Source: Clostridiaceae bacterium M8S5
GTDB lineage: Bacteria; Bacillota; Clostridia; Tissierellales; MCWD3
Direction of reading: 5' to 3'
Length of the DNA: 64,000 nucleotides
Assembly (NCBI GenBank): GCA_029227815.1
Contig: CP118523.1
Location: 930,001-994,000, forward strand
Below, piece after piece: positions 7,986-16,840 of the stretch. The notes below the pieces were generated by a model. That model had not been told where the DNA came from and did not search any database. It was given only the letters and a program-made list of their open reading frames with translations. The stretch's first letter is position 1; each line of letters begins with the position of its first letter. The position numbers and the translations under genes are program-made.

Positions 7986-10490
7986 ATGTTTTTATATAGA
8001 CAAAAAGGGGCAATAACAATGTTTTTGAGCATTATACTACTAGCAGTGATGATTTTTGTGGGTGTGTTAGTAGATTATGCACGTATAAAAGTAGCTAAAA
8101 TAGAAGCAAGAAGAACTGTCGGGATGTCTATTAACTCGTTACTAGCTGGATTTAATACTACTTTAAAAGAAGATTTTGGACTATTTGTGTTACATGAAAA
8201 TAATAGAGAGGAATTAAAGCAAATACTAAACCATTATATGAGTAATAATTTATTGATTGACAGGAAAAATATACTTTCTAAATTTATAGATATTTATAAG
8301 TTCAAAGTAGAGGGTGTAGAAATAGAAGCTACTCATAGCATCGTAAATAGGGAAGTTATAAAAAAGCAAATTATAGAGTTTATGAAGTACAGAGCTCCAA
8401 AGGAAGTAATAAATGAATATCTTGTAAAAATTGATGGACTAAAAAAGGCCTCTGCTACAGTTAAAACATACAAAGAAAAAATGTCATTAGAAAAGTCAAT
8501 AAGTGACTTAAATAAGCTTAGAGAAAGACTCTATGAGCTTGTCGGACCATCAATACCATTTGATAATCAATCGGTGAAAGTGTATAAAGAGGTCTATGGG
8601 CAAGAAGTGTATTTTATAAACAGATTTAACAATGAGAGTAGATTTAATAGAAATGCTATAAATTTTAAAAGTAAAGTTAACACATATATAAACATTATAA
8701 TAGAATATCAGCAAGCTAGGTTAGAGCTTAAAGAACTAGAAATAGAGAAAGGAAAGTTAAAGGATAGTATATCTGATGAAAAAGCCAATAGAGCTCATGC
8801 AGAGGATGAAAAAGAAGAAGAAAAATATCAGGATAGAATAGATGATCTATATAATGAATTGGATGAACTAAACGAAGATATAGATAACACAGAAGATAAA
8901 ATAAATAGTAAAGAAGCGGATATGAAAATTCTTTATAGCGAGATATCACAGCAACTATATTGTTTAGTAACAGATAATAGCAGATTTTATATATCAGCAA
9001 ATACGTATAGTAAAGCTAATAAGCTATGTTTATTGATAGCTGATGAGATAGCTAACCAGAGCAATATAGTTAAAGGAAAGATACAAAAATATGAAGACTA
9101 TTTAAGTAAAAACAAAGAAAAAATTATAGATAGTTCATATAGACAATTAAAAGAAGAAGTCAATGAATATAAAAAATTAGTACCAGAAGACAAAGAACTA
9201 TCATACAACAATGGTGAATTCAAAGCAGGAATAAACTATAACATTAAGATTTTAGAAAACATAGTTGATATATTATCCCAAATTAATCCAAGTATTATAT
9301 TTAGCACAAATATAGTAAGTGATGTTATGCGATTTTCTAAAATAGGAGATTTTAAAATGATTACTGACTCTATTTCAAAGGAGATATCAAACTACAAAAA
9401 CAACATAAAGACTAATATTAAGCTGAATGATAGGGTTAGTATGAATGAAGCAAAGTCAGAAAGAGCTAAGCTAAAAAAGATTTCTAATAATGCAAATAAG
9501 GAAATTAATGAAGTGGAAAACAAAAAGTATGTTAATATACCAGATGATTTATATAAATTATTGCCTTCAAATAATAAATTTAATGAAAATGAAATCAAAG
9601 AAGTTTTATTTGATGAGAAAGATAAGAATTCGTATAGTGAGAGTTCATATGATTTTCTAAGTGGGTTTGAATTTGATGCGTTGATGGACGTAAGAGATAA
9701 AATATATGTAAATGAATATATAATAAATACATTTAAGAATAATGTTACATCCAAGAAGCCAGAAGAAAGTAATCTTAGAAACAAGAAAAAAAGTACTCTT
9801 GCTACTTACTTTAATGAGGCGGAGGTAGAGTATGTTTTAAATGGTAGTCAATCTGAAAAGGAAAATACAACACTTACAAATGCAAAAATAATAATGATAA
9901 GATTTGGGCTTAACAGCATACATGTTTTTACAGATGGAGAGAAAAGAGCAAAGGCAACTTCTATAGCAACTGTGATAGCAGGATGGTGGAGTGGTGGAGC
10001 TGCAGTGCCTATTGTCAGGACAGTAGTGCAGTGTGCATGGGCAATGGCTGAATCGGTGACTGATTTAAACTGCTTAAAACATGGAGAAACAGTACCAATG
10101 ATAAAAACCAAGGCTAACTGGAAAACTGATTTGAAAAGTGATACTAAAGAGAAGCTTAAAGTTAATCTTAGTAAAGATGAAAATATCAATCTAGATAAGA
10201 ACAAAGATGATAAAAGTTTTGGTTTAGATACTGACTATATGGATTATCTTAGATTTTTATTATTACTCCAAAGTGAAGAAAAGAGCTTATTAAGGACATT
10301 AGATTTAGTGCAGTTGAATACTAATAAGCAGGGAAATCAAGTGATATTAAAGGAATGCAATGTATGTGTTAAGACAAAAGCTACGTTAACTATAGAGAAC
10401 TTATTTATGACAAGTTTATTCTTTAAGAAGGATCAGGTGTTAAAAGATAATAGGTATAGATTTGATATAGAATTATACAACTGGTATTAG
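7986..10490 (+). CDS. Large TadG-like protein (DUF5702-like) with coiled coil
   Basis: Membrane-anchored protein of 834 residues. The N-terminus (KGAITMFLSIILLAVMIFVG, then DYARIKVAKIEARR) is the pattern of the large TadE/G-like proteins of Gram-positive Tad loci (DUF5702 type, by recollection of the family). The rest lies outside the membrane. A highly charged coiled coil spans about residues 245-315. GGAGGA precedes the ATG. It sits between two TadE-like genes, consistent with a cell-envelope anchor for the pilus in a Gram-positive cell. That role is inferred from position. Confidence 0.75.
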   Translation: MFLYRQKGAITMFLSIILLAVMIFVGVLVDYARIKVAKIEARRTVGMSINSLLAGFNTTLKEDFGLFVLHENNREELKQILNHYMSNNLLIDRKNILSKFIDIYKFKVEGVEIEATHSIVNREVIKKQIIEFMKYRAPKEVINEYLVKIDGLKKASATVKTYKEKMSLEKSISDLNKLRERLYELVGPSIPFDNQSVKVYKEVYGQEVYFINRFNNESRFNRNAINFKSKVNTYINIIIEYQQARLELKELEIEKGKLKDSISDEKANRAHAEDEKEEEKYQDRIDDLYNELDELNEDIDNTEDKINSKEADMKILYSEISQQLYCLVTDNSRFYISANTYSKANKLCLLIADEIANQSNIVKGKIQKYEDYLSKNKEKIIDSSYRQLKEEVNEYKKLVPEDKELSYNNGEFKAGINYNIKILENIVDILSQINPSIIFSTNIVSDVMRFSKIGDFKMITDSISKEISNYKNNIKTNIKLNDRVSMNEAKSERAKLKKISNNANKEINEVENKKYVNIPDDLYKLLPSNNKFNENEIKEVLFDEKDKNSYSESSYDFLSGFEFDALMDVRDKIYVNEYIINTFKNNVTSKKPEESNLRNKKKSTLATYFNEAEVEYVLNGSQSEKENTTLTNAKIIMIRFGLNSIHVFTDGEKRAKATSIATVIAGWWSGGAAVPIVRTVVQCAWAMAESVTDLNCLKHGETVPMIKTKANWKTDLKSDTKEKLKVNLSKDENINLDKNKDDKSFGLDTDYMDYLRFLLLLQSEEKSLLRTLDLVQLNTNKQGNQVILKECNVCVKTKATLTIENLFMTSLFFKKDQVLKDNRYRFDIELYNWY

Positions 10491-10498
10491 GTGATGAT

Positions 10499-11419
10499 AT
10501 GAATCTTATAGATAAAAGACACAATAAAAACAAAGGATCATTAACAGTAGAGGCCGCTATAGTGCTACCAATATTTATATTTGTAATTATAACTGTAGCT
10601 ATGTTTATAAAAGTAGTTTACATACAAGAATTAGTAGGACATGCACTTAAAGATTCAGTTAACGAGATGGCGTTAACAAGTTATTTGTTTAATGTTTCAG
10701 GACTATACAATCCTGATAAAAATAACAGAACTATCAAGGATATAGATGAATTTTTGAATATAAGATATCTACTAAACGGGGATATAGATGAAACAGTAGA
10801 TGATATTAAGAAGCTAAATATAAAAGATATAGTAAAAAAAGAAGGCAAAGATGCCGTAGGAAACATGTTACTATCAAAATATCTTAAGAAACATGATATA
10901 GATGAACATAGGCTTAATAAGCTTGGAGCAAAGAATTTAAGTTTACGTCAATCAACCTATTTCAATGGAAATGAAGATATAGATGCAGTGTTAACTTATG
11001 AGTTTGAATTACCAGTTACATTTAAAACCTCTACAATAAAAATAACACAAAGAGCAATAGCAAGAGCATGGATGTCTGGAGGAGAAAATATTGCAATAGG
11101 CGGTAAAAATAAAGAAGATAAATATGATGATAAAGAAAGTACGATTGTCTTTGTGAGCTCAAAAGGATCAAGGTACCATCGTTACGGTTGTAATATGATA
11201 TTTAAAAATATAAAAACAATTAGCAAAGAAAGTGCGATAACTAAAGGTTTTACACCATGTGAAAATTGTATAGGCAAGAGAAATGTTAAAGGCACAGTGT
11301 ATGTTACCGAAGGTAATATGTTCTACGATAAGCGGTATCACATACATGGATGTATATCCATATTCAAAGATATAAGAAGCATTGAGCTTAAAAATACAAC
11401 AGGGATATATTGGCCATGA
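10499..11419 (+). CDS. TadE-like protein with C-terminal Cys/His repeat module
   Basis: Pseudopilin-like protein of 306 residues. The N-terminus (KGSLTVEAAIVLPIFIFVII) is a clear TadE anchor. The C-terminal 90 residues contain a Cys/His module: GSRYHRYGC, then a 30-residue spacer, then GFTPCENC, which resembles small zinc-binding modules of the YHxxGC/PCxxC type. A second partial copy (KRYHIHGC) follows and the protein ends before a second PCxxC. A related module ends the protein encoded at 23069-24028. AGGTGATG precedes the start. Confidence 0.8.
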   Translation: MNLIDKRHNKNKGSLTVEAAIVLPIFIFVIITVAMFIKVVYIQELVGHALKDSVNEMALTSYLFNVSGLYNPDKNNRTIKDIDEFLNIRYLLNGDIDETVDDIKKLNIKDIVKKEGKDAVGNMLLSKYLKKHDIDEHRLNKLGAKNLSLRQSTYFNGNEDIDAVLTYEFELPVTFKTSTIKITQRAIARAWMSGGENIAIGGKNKEDKYDDKESTIVFVSSKGSRYHRYGCNMIFKNIKTISKESAITKGFTPCENCIGKRNVKGTVYVTEGNMFYDKRYHIHGCISIFKDIRSIELKNTTGIYWP

Positions 11420-11471
11420 CTAAAATGTAAACCTCCAGTTTTGGAGAAATAATATAAAGAAGGTTAGATAT

Positions 11472-12050
11472 ATGTATTTATTAATAGTATTTATTACTCT
11501 AATATATTCATGCTTTGTAAGATATCTATTAAATAAATGGATAAATATTAGTAAAGGCAAGCTGATTTTACTACATGTTTTTTCTACTATTGTAGCATTA
11601 ATATTTTATTTCAAATTTGATAAAAGCCATTCTTTTTACAAGCTTGTATTATTGTGTACTGCTTTGATGTGGATAGTAGTAGTGGACTTAGAACACAAGC
11701 TAGTTCCAAATAATATTACGTTGATACTCTTTATAGTAGGATTAGTTTTTGTATATATAAATAAAGATATTACTAAATTAATGTGTTGTGTGGTTTTAAC
11801 CTTATTGTTAACCATCATATCATATATAACTAATAACGCATTTGGAATGGGGGATGTAAAACTATTAGGAGTGATGTGCTTATTTGTGGGGCTAGATGTT
11901 GTAAATATAGTGATGATTGCTTCGTTATTATGTAGTTTTTTAGTAGCAATATTTACATTTTTTAAGAAAGTAAGTAGAAAAACTGAAATAGCTTTTACGC
12001 CATTTATATATATAGCACTACTGTTAAGCATAATAGTTACGGAGGTATAA
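11472..12050 (+). CDS. Prepilin peptidase (A24 family), first copy
   Basis: Aspartic prepilin peptidase (TadV/CpaA class) of 192 residues that would cleave the Flp pilin and pseudopilin leaders at the membrane. The two catalytic aspartates are visible: D72 in VVVDLEHKLVPN and D128 in GMGDVKLLG, 56 residues apart as in the family. At least five hydrophobic segments are seen. It lacks the N-terminal methyltransferase domain of PilD, as expected for TadV. It is preceded by a short non-coding gap with a weak CTCCA/TGGAG hairpin. Confidence 0.9.
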   Translation: MYLLIVFITLIYSCFVRYLLNKWINISKGKLILLHVFSTIVALIFYFKFDKSHSFYKLVLLCTALMWIVVVDLEHKLVPNNITLILFIVGLVFVYINKDITKLMCCVVLTLLLTIISYITNNAFGMGDVKLLGVMCLFVGLDVVNIVMIASLLCSFLVAIFTFFKKVSRKTEIAFTPFIYIALLLSIIVTEV

Positions 12051-12053
12051 ACA

Positions 12054-12875
12054 GTGAACCAAGAAAAAATAAAAATATCTAAAAATAAAGTCACTATGAC
12101 AGTTGAAGTTGATGAAATTATATATTACCAAGTAAATATGATTAATAACAATGAAGAAACAAATATTTTACCTATGAATATTAAAGACACGTCTATAGAG
12201 TATAGTATTAATAATTTAATATCTCTAAAGGAATATATAAGTGTTAGTGAGGACGAGAGTATAAAGCTTGAGATATTACAACAAGTAATCAATGTCATAA
12301 AAAACAGTAAAGAGTTTTTGTTATATCAAAATAGTTTTATTATAAACTCTGAGTATATTTTTATTAACGAAACAAAAGACGTGATATTAGCTTATGTTCC
12401 TACAAAAATAGATAGTGACACGGTTGCTCAAATGAGAGCAATTATATTTGATTTAACAGATATTGTTTTAACTAAAGAAGAAGCTTCGCTGGATATTATA
12501 TATGAGAAATTAGAGAAAAAGAAATATAAAAACCAAGATAATATATTAAAACAAAAAAACGAAATAAAAAATGAATATAAGTTAAAAAACAAAATAAAAA
12601 GGAATAGTAAAACTGATAGAAATATAATAAATAAATCAATTTTAAATACTAGAAAACAAAACAAAGAAAATAAACAAAAAAAGCAAACAAACATAAAGTT
12701 TCTAGCATTATTTCAAATACTATTGATAGTTCTAGTTTTGTTAACGCTAAATACTATTAAGAATCCAGATAGGTTGGCCTATATAGTAGTGATAATAGTA
12801 GTTATAGGGATTGATACCGTAGTATTTAGAACATATATTAAAAAAAATAATGAAGATGAATATTCTAAAAATTAA
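12054..12875 (+). CDS. DUF6382-like protein with two C-terminal membrane helices
   Basis: Protein of 273 residues read from a GTG with GGAGGT 8 bases upstream. The first 150 residues (IYYQVNMINNN, LLYQNSFIINSEYIFINE, VILAYVPTKID) resemble the DUF6382 domain, which in clostridia is usually followed by an FHA phosphopeptide-binding domain. Here I see no FHA motif; instead there is a very basic linker rich in Lys and Asn (about 160-220) and two membrane helices at about 222-260. It lies between the two prepilin peptidase genes, so a role in the pilus locus is likely but unproven. Confidence 0.6.
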   Translation: MNQEKIKISKNKVTMTVEVDEIIYYQVNMINNNEETNILPMNIKDTSIEYSINNLISLKEYISVSEDESIKLEILQQVINVIKNSKEFLLYQNSFIINSEYIFINETKDVILAYVPTKIDSDTVAQMRAIIFDLTDIVLTKEEASLDIIYEKLEKKKYKNQDNILKQKNEIKNEYKLKNKIKRNSKTDRNIINKSILNTRKQNKENKQKKQTNIKFLALFQILLIVLVLLTLNTIKNPDRLAYIVVIIVVIGIDTVVFRTYIKKNNEDEYSKN

Positions 12876-13404
12876 CCTATACATAGGAGGGGTTATTATT
12901 TTAATTAAATATATTGAATTGTTGATTTTGTTGTCTGTATCAGTTGTGCAAGATATTAAAACATACAAAGTAAAAAATACTCTAACAATATGTTTTATGT
13001 GTATAGGAATAATTACAAACCTATATTTATGTAAAATTGAAGGACTAACTGATTCATTGTTAGGTATATTTTGTCCAATAATTATACTGTGGATTTTATT
13101 TAGATTAAGGATTTTAGGAGCAGGAGATATAAAGATATTTTCAGCTATCGGAGCTATAAATGGGGTTAGATTTGTGTTATATGCTATACTATTTTCATTT
13201 TTAGTTGGAGGGGTTATAGGTATAGTATATATGATAACCAATAAAGATATCTTAAAACGAATGAGATACTTTTATAGCTATATAAAAGCTATTATATTAA
13301 CGCAAAGTGTACCCAAATATAATAAGAGCGAGTTCACTAAGTTTCCATTTTCAAGTGCTATTATAGGTGGAGTAATGGTAGGTATAATCATGGATATCAA
13401 ATAA
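12850..13404 (+). CDS. Prepilin peptidase (A24 family), second copy, start uncertain
   Basis: Second TadV/CpaA-like peptidase. Catalytic aspartates are D35 in VVQDIKTYKVKN and D93 in GAGDIKIF (numbered from 12850). Several membrane segments follow. The ATG at 12850 has no ribosome binding site and overlaps the previous gene by 26 bases, whereas a perfect AGGAGG at 12885-12890 is followed in frame only by GTT, ATT, ATT and TTA. Starting at ATT 12898 would give the usual short N-terminus just before the first helix. The presence of two peptidases suggests different prepilin sets for the two pilus sections. Confidence 0.82.
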   Translation: MKMNILKINLYIGGVIILIKYIELLILLSVSVVQDIKTYKVKNTLTICFMCIGIITNLYLCKIEGLTDSLLGIFCPIIILWILFRLRILGAGDIKIFSAIGAINGVRFVLYAILFSFLVGGVIGIVYMITNKDILKRMRYFYSYIKAIILTQSVPKYNKSEFTKFPFSSAIIGGVMVGIIMDIK

Positions 13405-13432
13405 TAAACAACAGAATAAAGGAGGTGGTACT

Positions 13433-14572
13433 TTGTTTGCAGTAATAACGAGCTCACTTTTTTATCAGCAGATTAAGAGGGTAGTTTATGATATAAATGG
13501 ACAGATTGCCTTTAGTAAAGTTGATACTAATATTGATGTAGTAGAAACTCTAGGTCATATTATGAATATAAATGTGAAATATCTGATAATAGACTTGATT
13601 TCATTAGGAAATCATAGAGATTTACCTTTTGCAATAAGAGAGTATAGAATAAAAAATGAAAATACTCAGATTATAGTAATTGCTCCAAATTGCTACCCAG
13701 GCAATCAAGAGCTGTCATTAATTGTGACTATGGGGGTATATGATATTTTAAATCCGATAGATGACGAGCTTAGTAATTATGATATATATTCTGATCTGAT
13801 AGATGTTATTGACAATCCAACGACTTATTCTAATGCAGTAAAATGGGATATTGGGTTAAACGGAATCTCGACAATTAATAGTGGAGATTCTCGGCAAAAA
13901 GTAGTAACAATAATAAAAGATAATATAGTTGGAACTATAGTAATTGCAGTAGCGGGTACTATGAGTAGAATTGGGACAACCCATATAGCCATTAATATAG
14001 CTAGTTTTTTAAAGAGTTTTGATGTAAAAGTTGGTATAGTAGAGCTAAATAGTTCAAAAGTATTTGAGCAAATAAAAAAATTATATATAGACGTAAAACA
14101 AATAAATAATGGTTTTATGTTAGATGGCATATTTTTTTACAGTAAAAAAGAGAAGCTTGAATTATTAGATATATTGCAGAATGATTTTAAATACCTAATA
14201 TTAGATTTAGGAATATATAGTGAGTGCCAGATAGAAGAGTTTAAAAGAGCAGATGAAAAAATAATAGTAAGCGGAGTAAAGGATTGGGAGCTAGATCCTC
14301 TAGAGGAAATACTAAAAGCTAACGATGCTATACATAAGAATAAATATATTTTTAACTTTACTGATTACAAGACTTTTATGGAAATTAAAGACAATATGAT
14401 AGACCTTGAATGTTACAGGGCACCATTACTAGGCAATCCATTTACAATAAATAATAAAAGCTACGATTTTAACGTACATTTACTCAGTAATATAATACCA
14501 AAACAAGATAAGAAAAAGGACAACATAAAGAAAGCTATAGAAAGCTTTATCAAGAGAGGTATGAAAAAATGA
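13433..14572 (+). CDS. CpaE-like protein, receiver-like plus Walker-lysine-less ATPase domain
   Basis: First gene of the second pilus section, 379 residues, read from TTG with an excellent AAAGGAGGTGG site. Residues 1-140 form a receiver-like alpha/beta domain (VKYLIIDLISLGNH, TQIIVIAPN). Residues from about 165 resemble MinD/CpaE, but the P-loop reads AGTMSRIGTTHIAINIA: the glycine frame is kept while the catalytic lysine is replaced by threonine. It may bind nucleotide weakly or act as a structural partner. It overlaps the next gene by 4 bases. Confidence 0.75.
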   Translation: MFAVITSSLFYQQIKRVVYDINGQIAFSKVDTNIDVVETLGHIMNINVKYLIIDLISLGNHRDLPFAIREYRIKNENTQIIVIAPNCYPGNQELSLIVTMGVYDILNPIDDELSNYDIYSDLIDVIDNPTTYSNAVKWDIGLNGISTINSGDSRQKVVTIIKDNIVGTIVIAVAGTMSRIGTTHIAINIASFLKSFDVKVGIVELNSSKVFEQIKKLYIDVKQINNGFMLDGIFFYSKKEKLELLDILQNDFKYLILDLGIYSECQIEEFKRADEKIIVSGVKDWELDPLEEILKANDAIHKNKYIFNFTDYKTFMEIKDNMIDLECYRAPLLGNPFTINNKSYDFNVHLLSNIIPKQDKKKDNIKKAIESFIKRGMKK

Positions 14573-15213
14573 AACGCAAATCAATGCTCTACAAAAACAT
14601 AATATTAGAACATAAAACCAAAAACGAGTTAAAGAAAATAGATACAACTACAAGTATAGGGATAGTAGGAGTTAGTAAAAATGTAGGAGTAACACATACG
14701 ATTATTATGTTAGCGCAGTATTTATCACAGCAATTCAAAGTAGCTGTACTAGAATTAAATTATACAGGAGCGTTTAAAGAAATTTGCAGAGCAACAAGTG
14801 ATGAGGAATGTTTGAATAAAACAAAATTTAATTATAAAAAAGTAGACTATTATTGGGACATAAATCTTTCAAATTTCATAGTGAATGACAAAGATCAGTA
14901 CGATTTTGTATTATTAGATTTAGGAAATTATGAAAATTTAAAGGATTTTGATGAATTTATTAGAACAGATAGGAAATTAGTTATAGCTCATGGTGTAGAT
15001 TGGAAGATAAGAGAAATTATTGAGTTCTATAAACGTACAGCAGATGTAGATATAAGACGAAGCTGGAGATACTGTATACCTTTTATTGGAGAAAAATATT
15101 TAAAAGATGTTAAAAGTGTAATAAATAATCCAATATACCACTTGCCATTTAGTATGAATCCATTTAAACCAAATAACGAAGTAAAAGCATTTTTTGATAA
15201 ATATGTATTATAA
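14569..15213 (+). CDS. MinD/CpaE-like protein without Walker lysine
   Basis: Protein of 214 residues corresponding to the ATPase domain alone. The loop reads GIVGVSKNVGVTHTI, with valine at the position of the catalytic lysine; downstream VAVLELN and YDFVLLDLGNYEN match the switch-like and Walker B strands of the MinD fold. The ATGA overlap with the upstream paralogue suggests translational coupling and perhaps a heteromer. The two proteins share the +x(V/I)GxTH loop. Loss of ATP hydrolysis is inferred from the missing lysine only. Confidence 0.7.
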   Translation: MKRKSMLYKNIILEHKTKNELKKIDTTTSIGIVGVSKNVGVTHTIIMLAQYLSQQFKVAVLELNYTGAFKEICRATSDEECLNKTKFNYKKVDYYWDINLSNFIVNDKDQYDFVLLDLGNYENLKDFDEFIRTDRKLVIAHGVDWKIREIIEFYKRTADVDIRRSWRYCIPFIGEKYLKDVKSVINNPIYHLPFSMNPFKPNNEVKAFFDKYVL

Positions 15214-15239
15214 AATCACACTAGAAAGGAGCTAGTAGA

Positions 15240-16181
15240 GTGGGCTTTAGCAGAAAGAAAAAAAAGATAAGGAATACAATTATAACGTTAGTATGTATAT
15301 TAATGTTGCTTGCTGTAGCTTATTACGGATATATTTTAGTAAGTAAAAAAATAAATGACATTGAAACAGTATACATAGAGAAAATAGATAATTTAAAAAT
15401 AGAGCATAACAAATTAAAACGGAAGGTTTTTATTCCAAGAATAGGTATGAAAAGAGGCACTATAATAAGGTCCAGTTTAGTAGAAGAGAAAGAGATATTT
15501 ATAGATATAGATAAGACAAAATTAATCAATAAACAAGACATGAATAAAATGTTATTGGTAGATGTAAAAGTAGGAGAGCCTATATTCAAGAATATGGTAG
15601 CAAAAGAAAGAGTTAATAAGGGTGTTAGGGAGCAAGAGCTTAGTATGATATTCCTAAAAAGTAATTTGAAAAATGGTGATTATATTGATGTGAGAATAGT
15701 TTTTCATAATGCAGACAACTATATTGTACTAAGTAAAAAGAAAATTAGAGAAATAGATTTAGAGCAGAATACAGTGTTTTTATGGTTGGATGAAGAAGAA
15801 ATATTGACTTTAAATAGTGCAATTGTAGATGCATATATAAATAAAGGTGCGAATCTGTACACAGTATCCTATGTGCAGCCTAATATACAAGAATCATCTA
15901 TAGTTACTTATCCTGTTAAAGCAAATGTATTAGAGTTAATAAAGAATAACCCTAACATAGTTAATATAGCTAAAACAATACTTGATGAAGAAGTAAGGAA
16001 ACAGCTAAATAAAAGATTGGTATTAACTAGCCATGAAGATATATCAAGTGTTTCAAGTGGAATAAAACAAGAAAAGAATATCCGAACAGAGAAAATAACA
16101 AAAACTAAAGAAATCATTGCTGTTGAAGAAAAAAAGCAAGAAAACAAGCAGTCAGAGAAGGAAGGGTACTTCAATGAATAG
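15240..16181 (+). CDS. CpaB/RcpC-like protein with SAF-like domain
   Basis: Membrane-anchored pilus assembly protein of 313 residues, read from GTG with AAAGGAG upstream. A basic N-terminus and one membrane helix (about residues 11-33) are followed by a SAF-like region (FIPRIGMKRGTIIRSSLVEE, about 68-87) and a CpaB-type beta domain (KNGDYIDVRIVFHNADNYIV). The C-terminal 40 residues are highly charged. In Gram-negative Tad systems CpaB works with the secretin; no secretin is expected in this monoderm, so it may organise the cell-wall passage. It overlaps the next gene by 8 bases. Confidence 0.75.
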   Translation: MGFSRKKKKIRNTIITLVCILMLLAVAYYGYILVSKKINDIETVYIEKIDNLKIEHNKLKRKVFIPRIGMKRGTIIRSSLVEEKEIFIDIDKTKLINKQDMNKMLLVDVKVGEPIFKNMVAKERVNKGVREQELSMIFLKSNLKNGDYIDVRIVFHNADNYIVLSKKKIREIDLEQNTVFLWLDEEEILTLNSAIVDAYINKGANLYTVSYVQPNIQESSIVTYPVKANVLELIKNNPNIVNIAKTILDEEVRKQLNKRLVLTSHEDISSVSSGIKQEKNIRTEKITKTKEIIAVEEKKQENKQSEKEGYFNE

Positions 16182-16839
16182 TTTTGGTTTTATAGGTACT
16201 TACAAATGTGATATCTTAAATTATTTATCAAGAATATTTAAAAGTTTAGGTAAAAATGTAGTTGTAATAGATGCAAGTTTAAAGCAAGAAATGGTAAGTT
16301 GTTTACCTTGGTCATTTAACTTAGATTATGTGTCGTTTAGAAATGTAGATTTTTATACCCATTGTTATAGCAAGACTAATTATAATAAAGTACCTATTGA
16401 TGATTACGATATCGTTTTAATTGATTATGGTTTTAACGATAGCTTGATAGGAGAGATAGGCGACATTAAATCGTTGTTTATAGTAAGTGATTTTCAAAGA
16501 TTTAATGTACTACACATGAAAGAATTGATAGCAGATATTAGTGGTAAACCGCAATCAGTCAGGATATATAGAGATGTAGTAAAGAGTAAAATAAATAGTA
16601 AATATATAGATAATCTTTTAAAGCTCGATGAATTTGTTGACACAATAGCTAAATACGAGTTCGATTTGTCATATGAGGATTATAAAACAAATATTGAGTT
16701 TCAATATAATGATGTATTCAAATTTAAAAAGCTTACAAAAGAATATAAGGAGATGTTTAAAGACATTATAAGTCAGTACTATCAATTTGAAAAGAAGCAA
16801 ATAGATAAAGCTCTGAAATTAGCCGAAGGGGGTAATTAG
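16174..16839 (+). CDS. Degenerate MinD-like protein without P-loop
   Basis: Protein of 221 residues. I place the start at ATG 16174, which has a GAAGGAAGGG site; an upstream in-frame ATG at 16117 lies inside the previous gene. The N-terminus FGFIGTYKCDILNYLSRIF occupies the place of the P-loop but has no GxGK(S/T); KNVVVIDASL and YDIVLIDYGFND keep the pattern of the switch and Walker B strands of the MinD fold. It is a probable structural paralogue within the set of CpaE-like proteins; a firm function cannot be given. Confidence 0.55.
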   Translation: MNSFGFIGTYKCDILNYLSRIFKSLGKNVVVIDASLKQEMVSCLPWSFNLDYVSFRNVDFYTHCYSKTNYNKVPIDDYDIVLIDYGFNDSLIGEIGDIKSLFIVSDFQRFNVLHMKELIADISGKPQSVRIYRDVVKSKINSKYIDNLLKLDEFVDTIAKYEFDLSYEDYKTNIEFQYNDVFKFKKLTKEYKEMFKDIISQYYQFEKKQIDKALKLAEGGN

Positions 16840-16840
16840 C

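Noticed and set aside
9848-10204. Long minus-strand frames within pilus, metabolic and RNR genes
   Set aside because: They lie opposite well-supported genes, lack ribosome binding sites and encode low-complexity Ser/Leu/Ile-rich products typical of shadow frames in AT-rich DNA.
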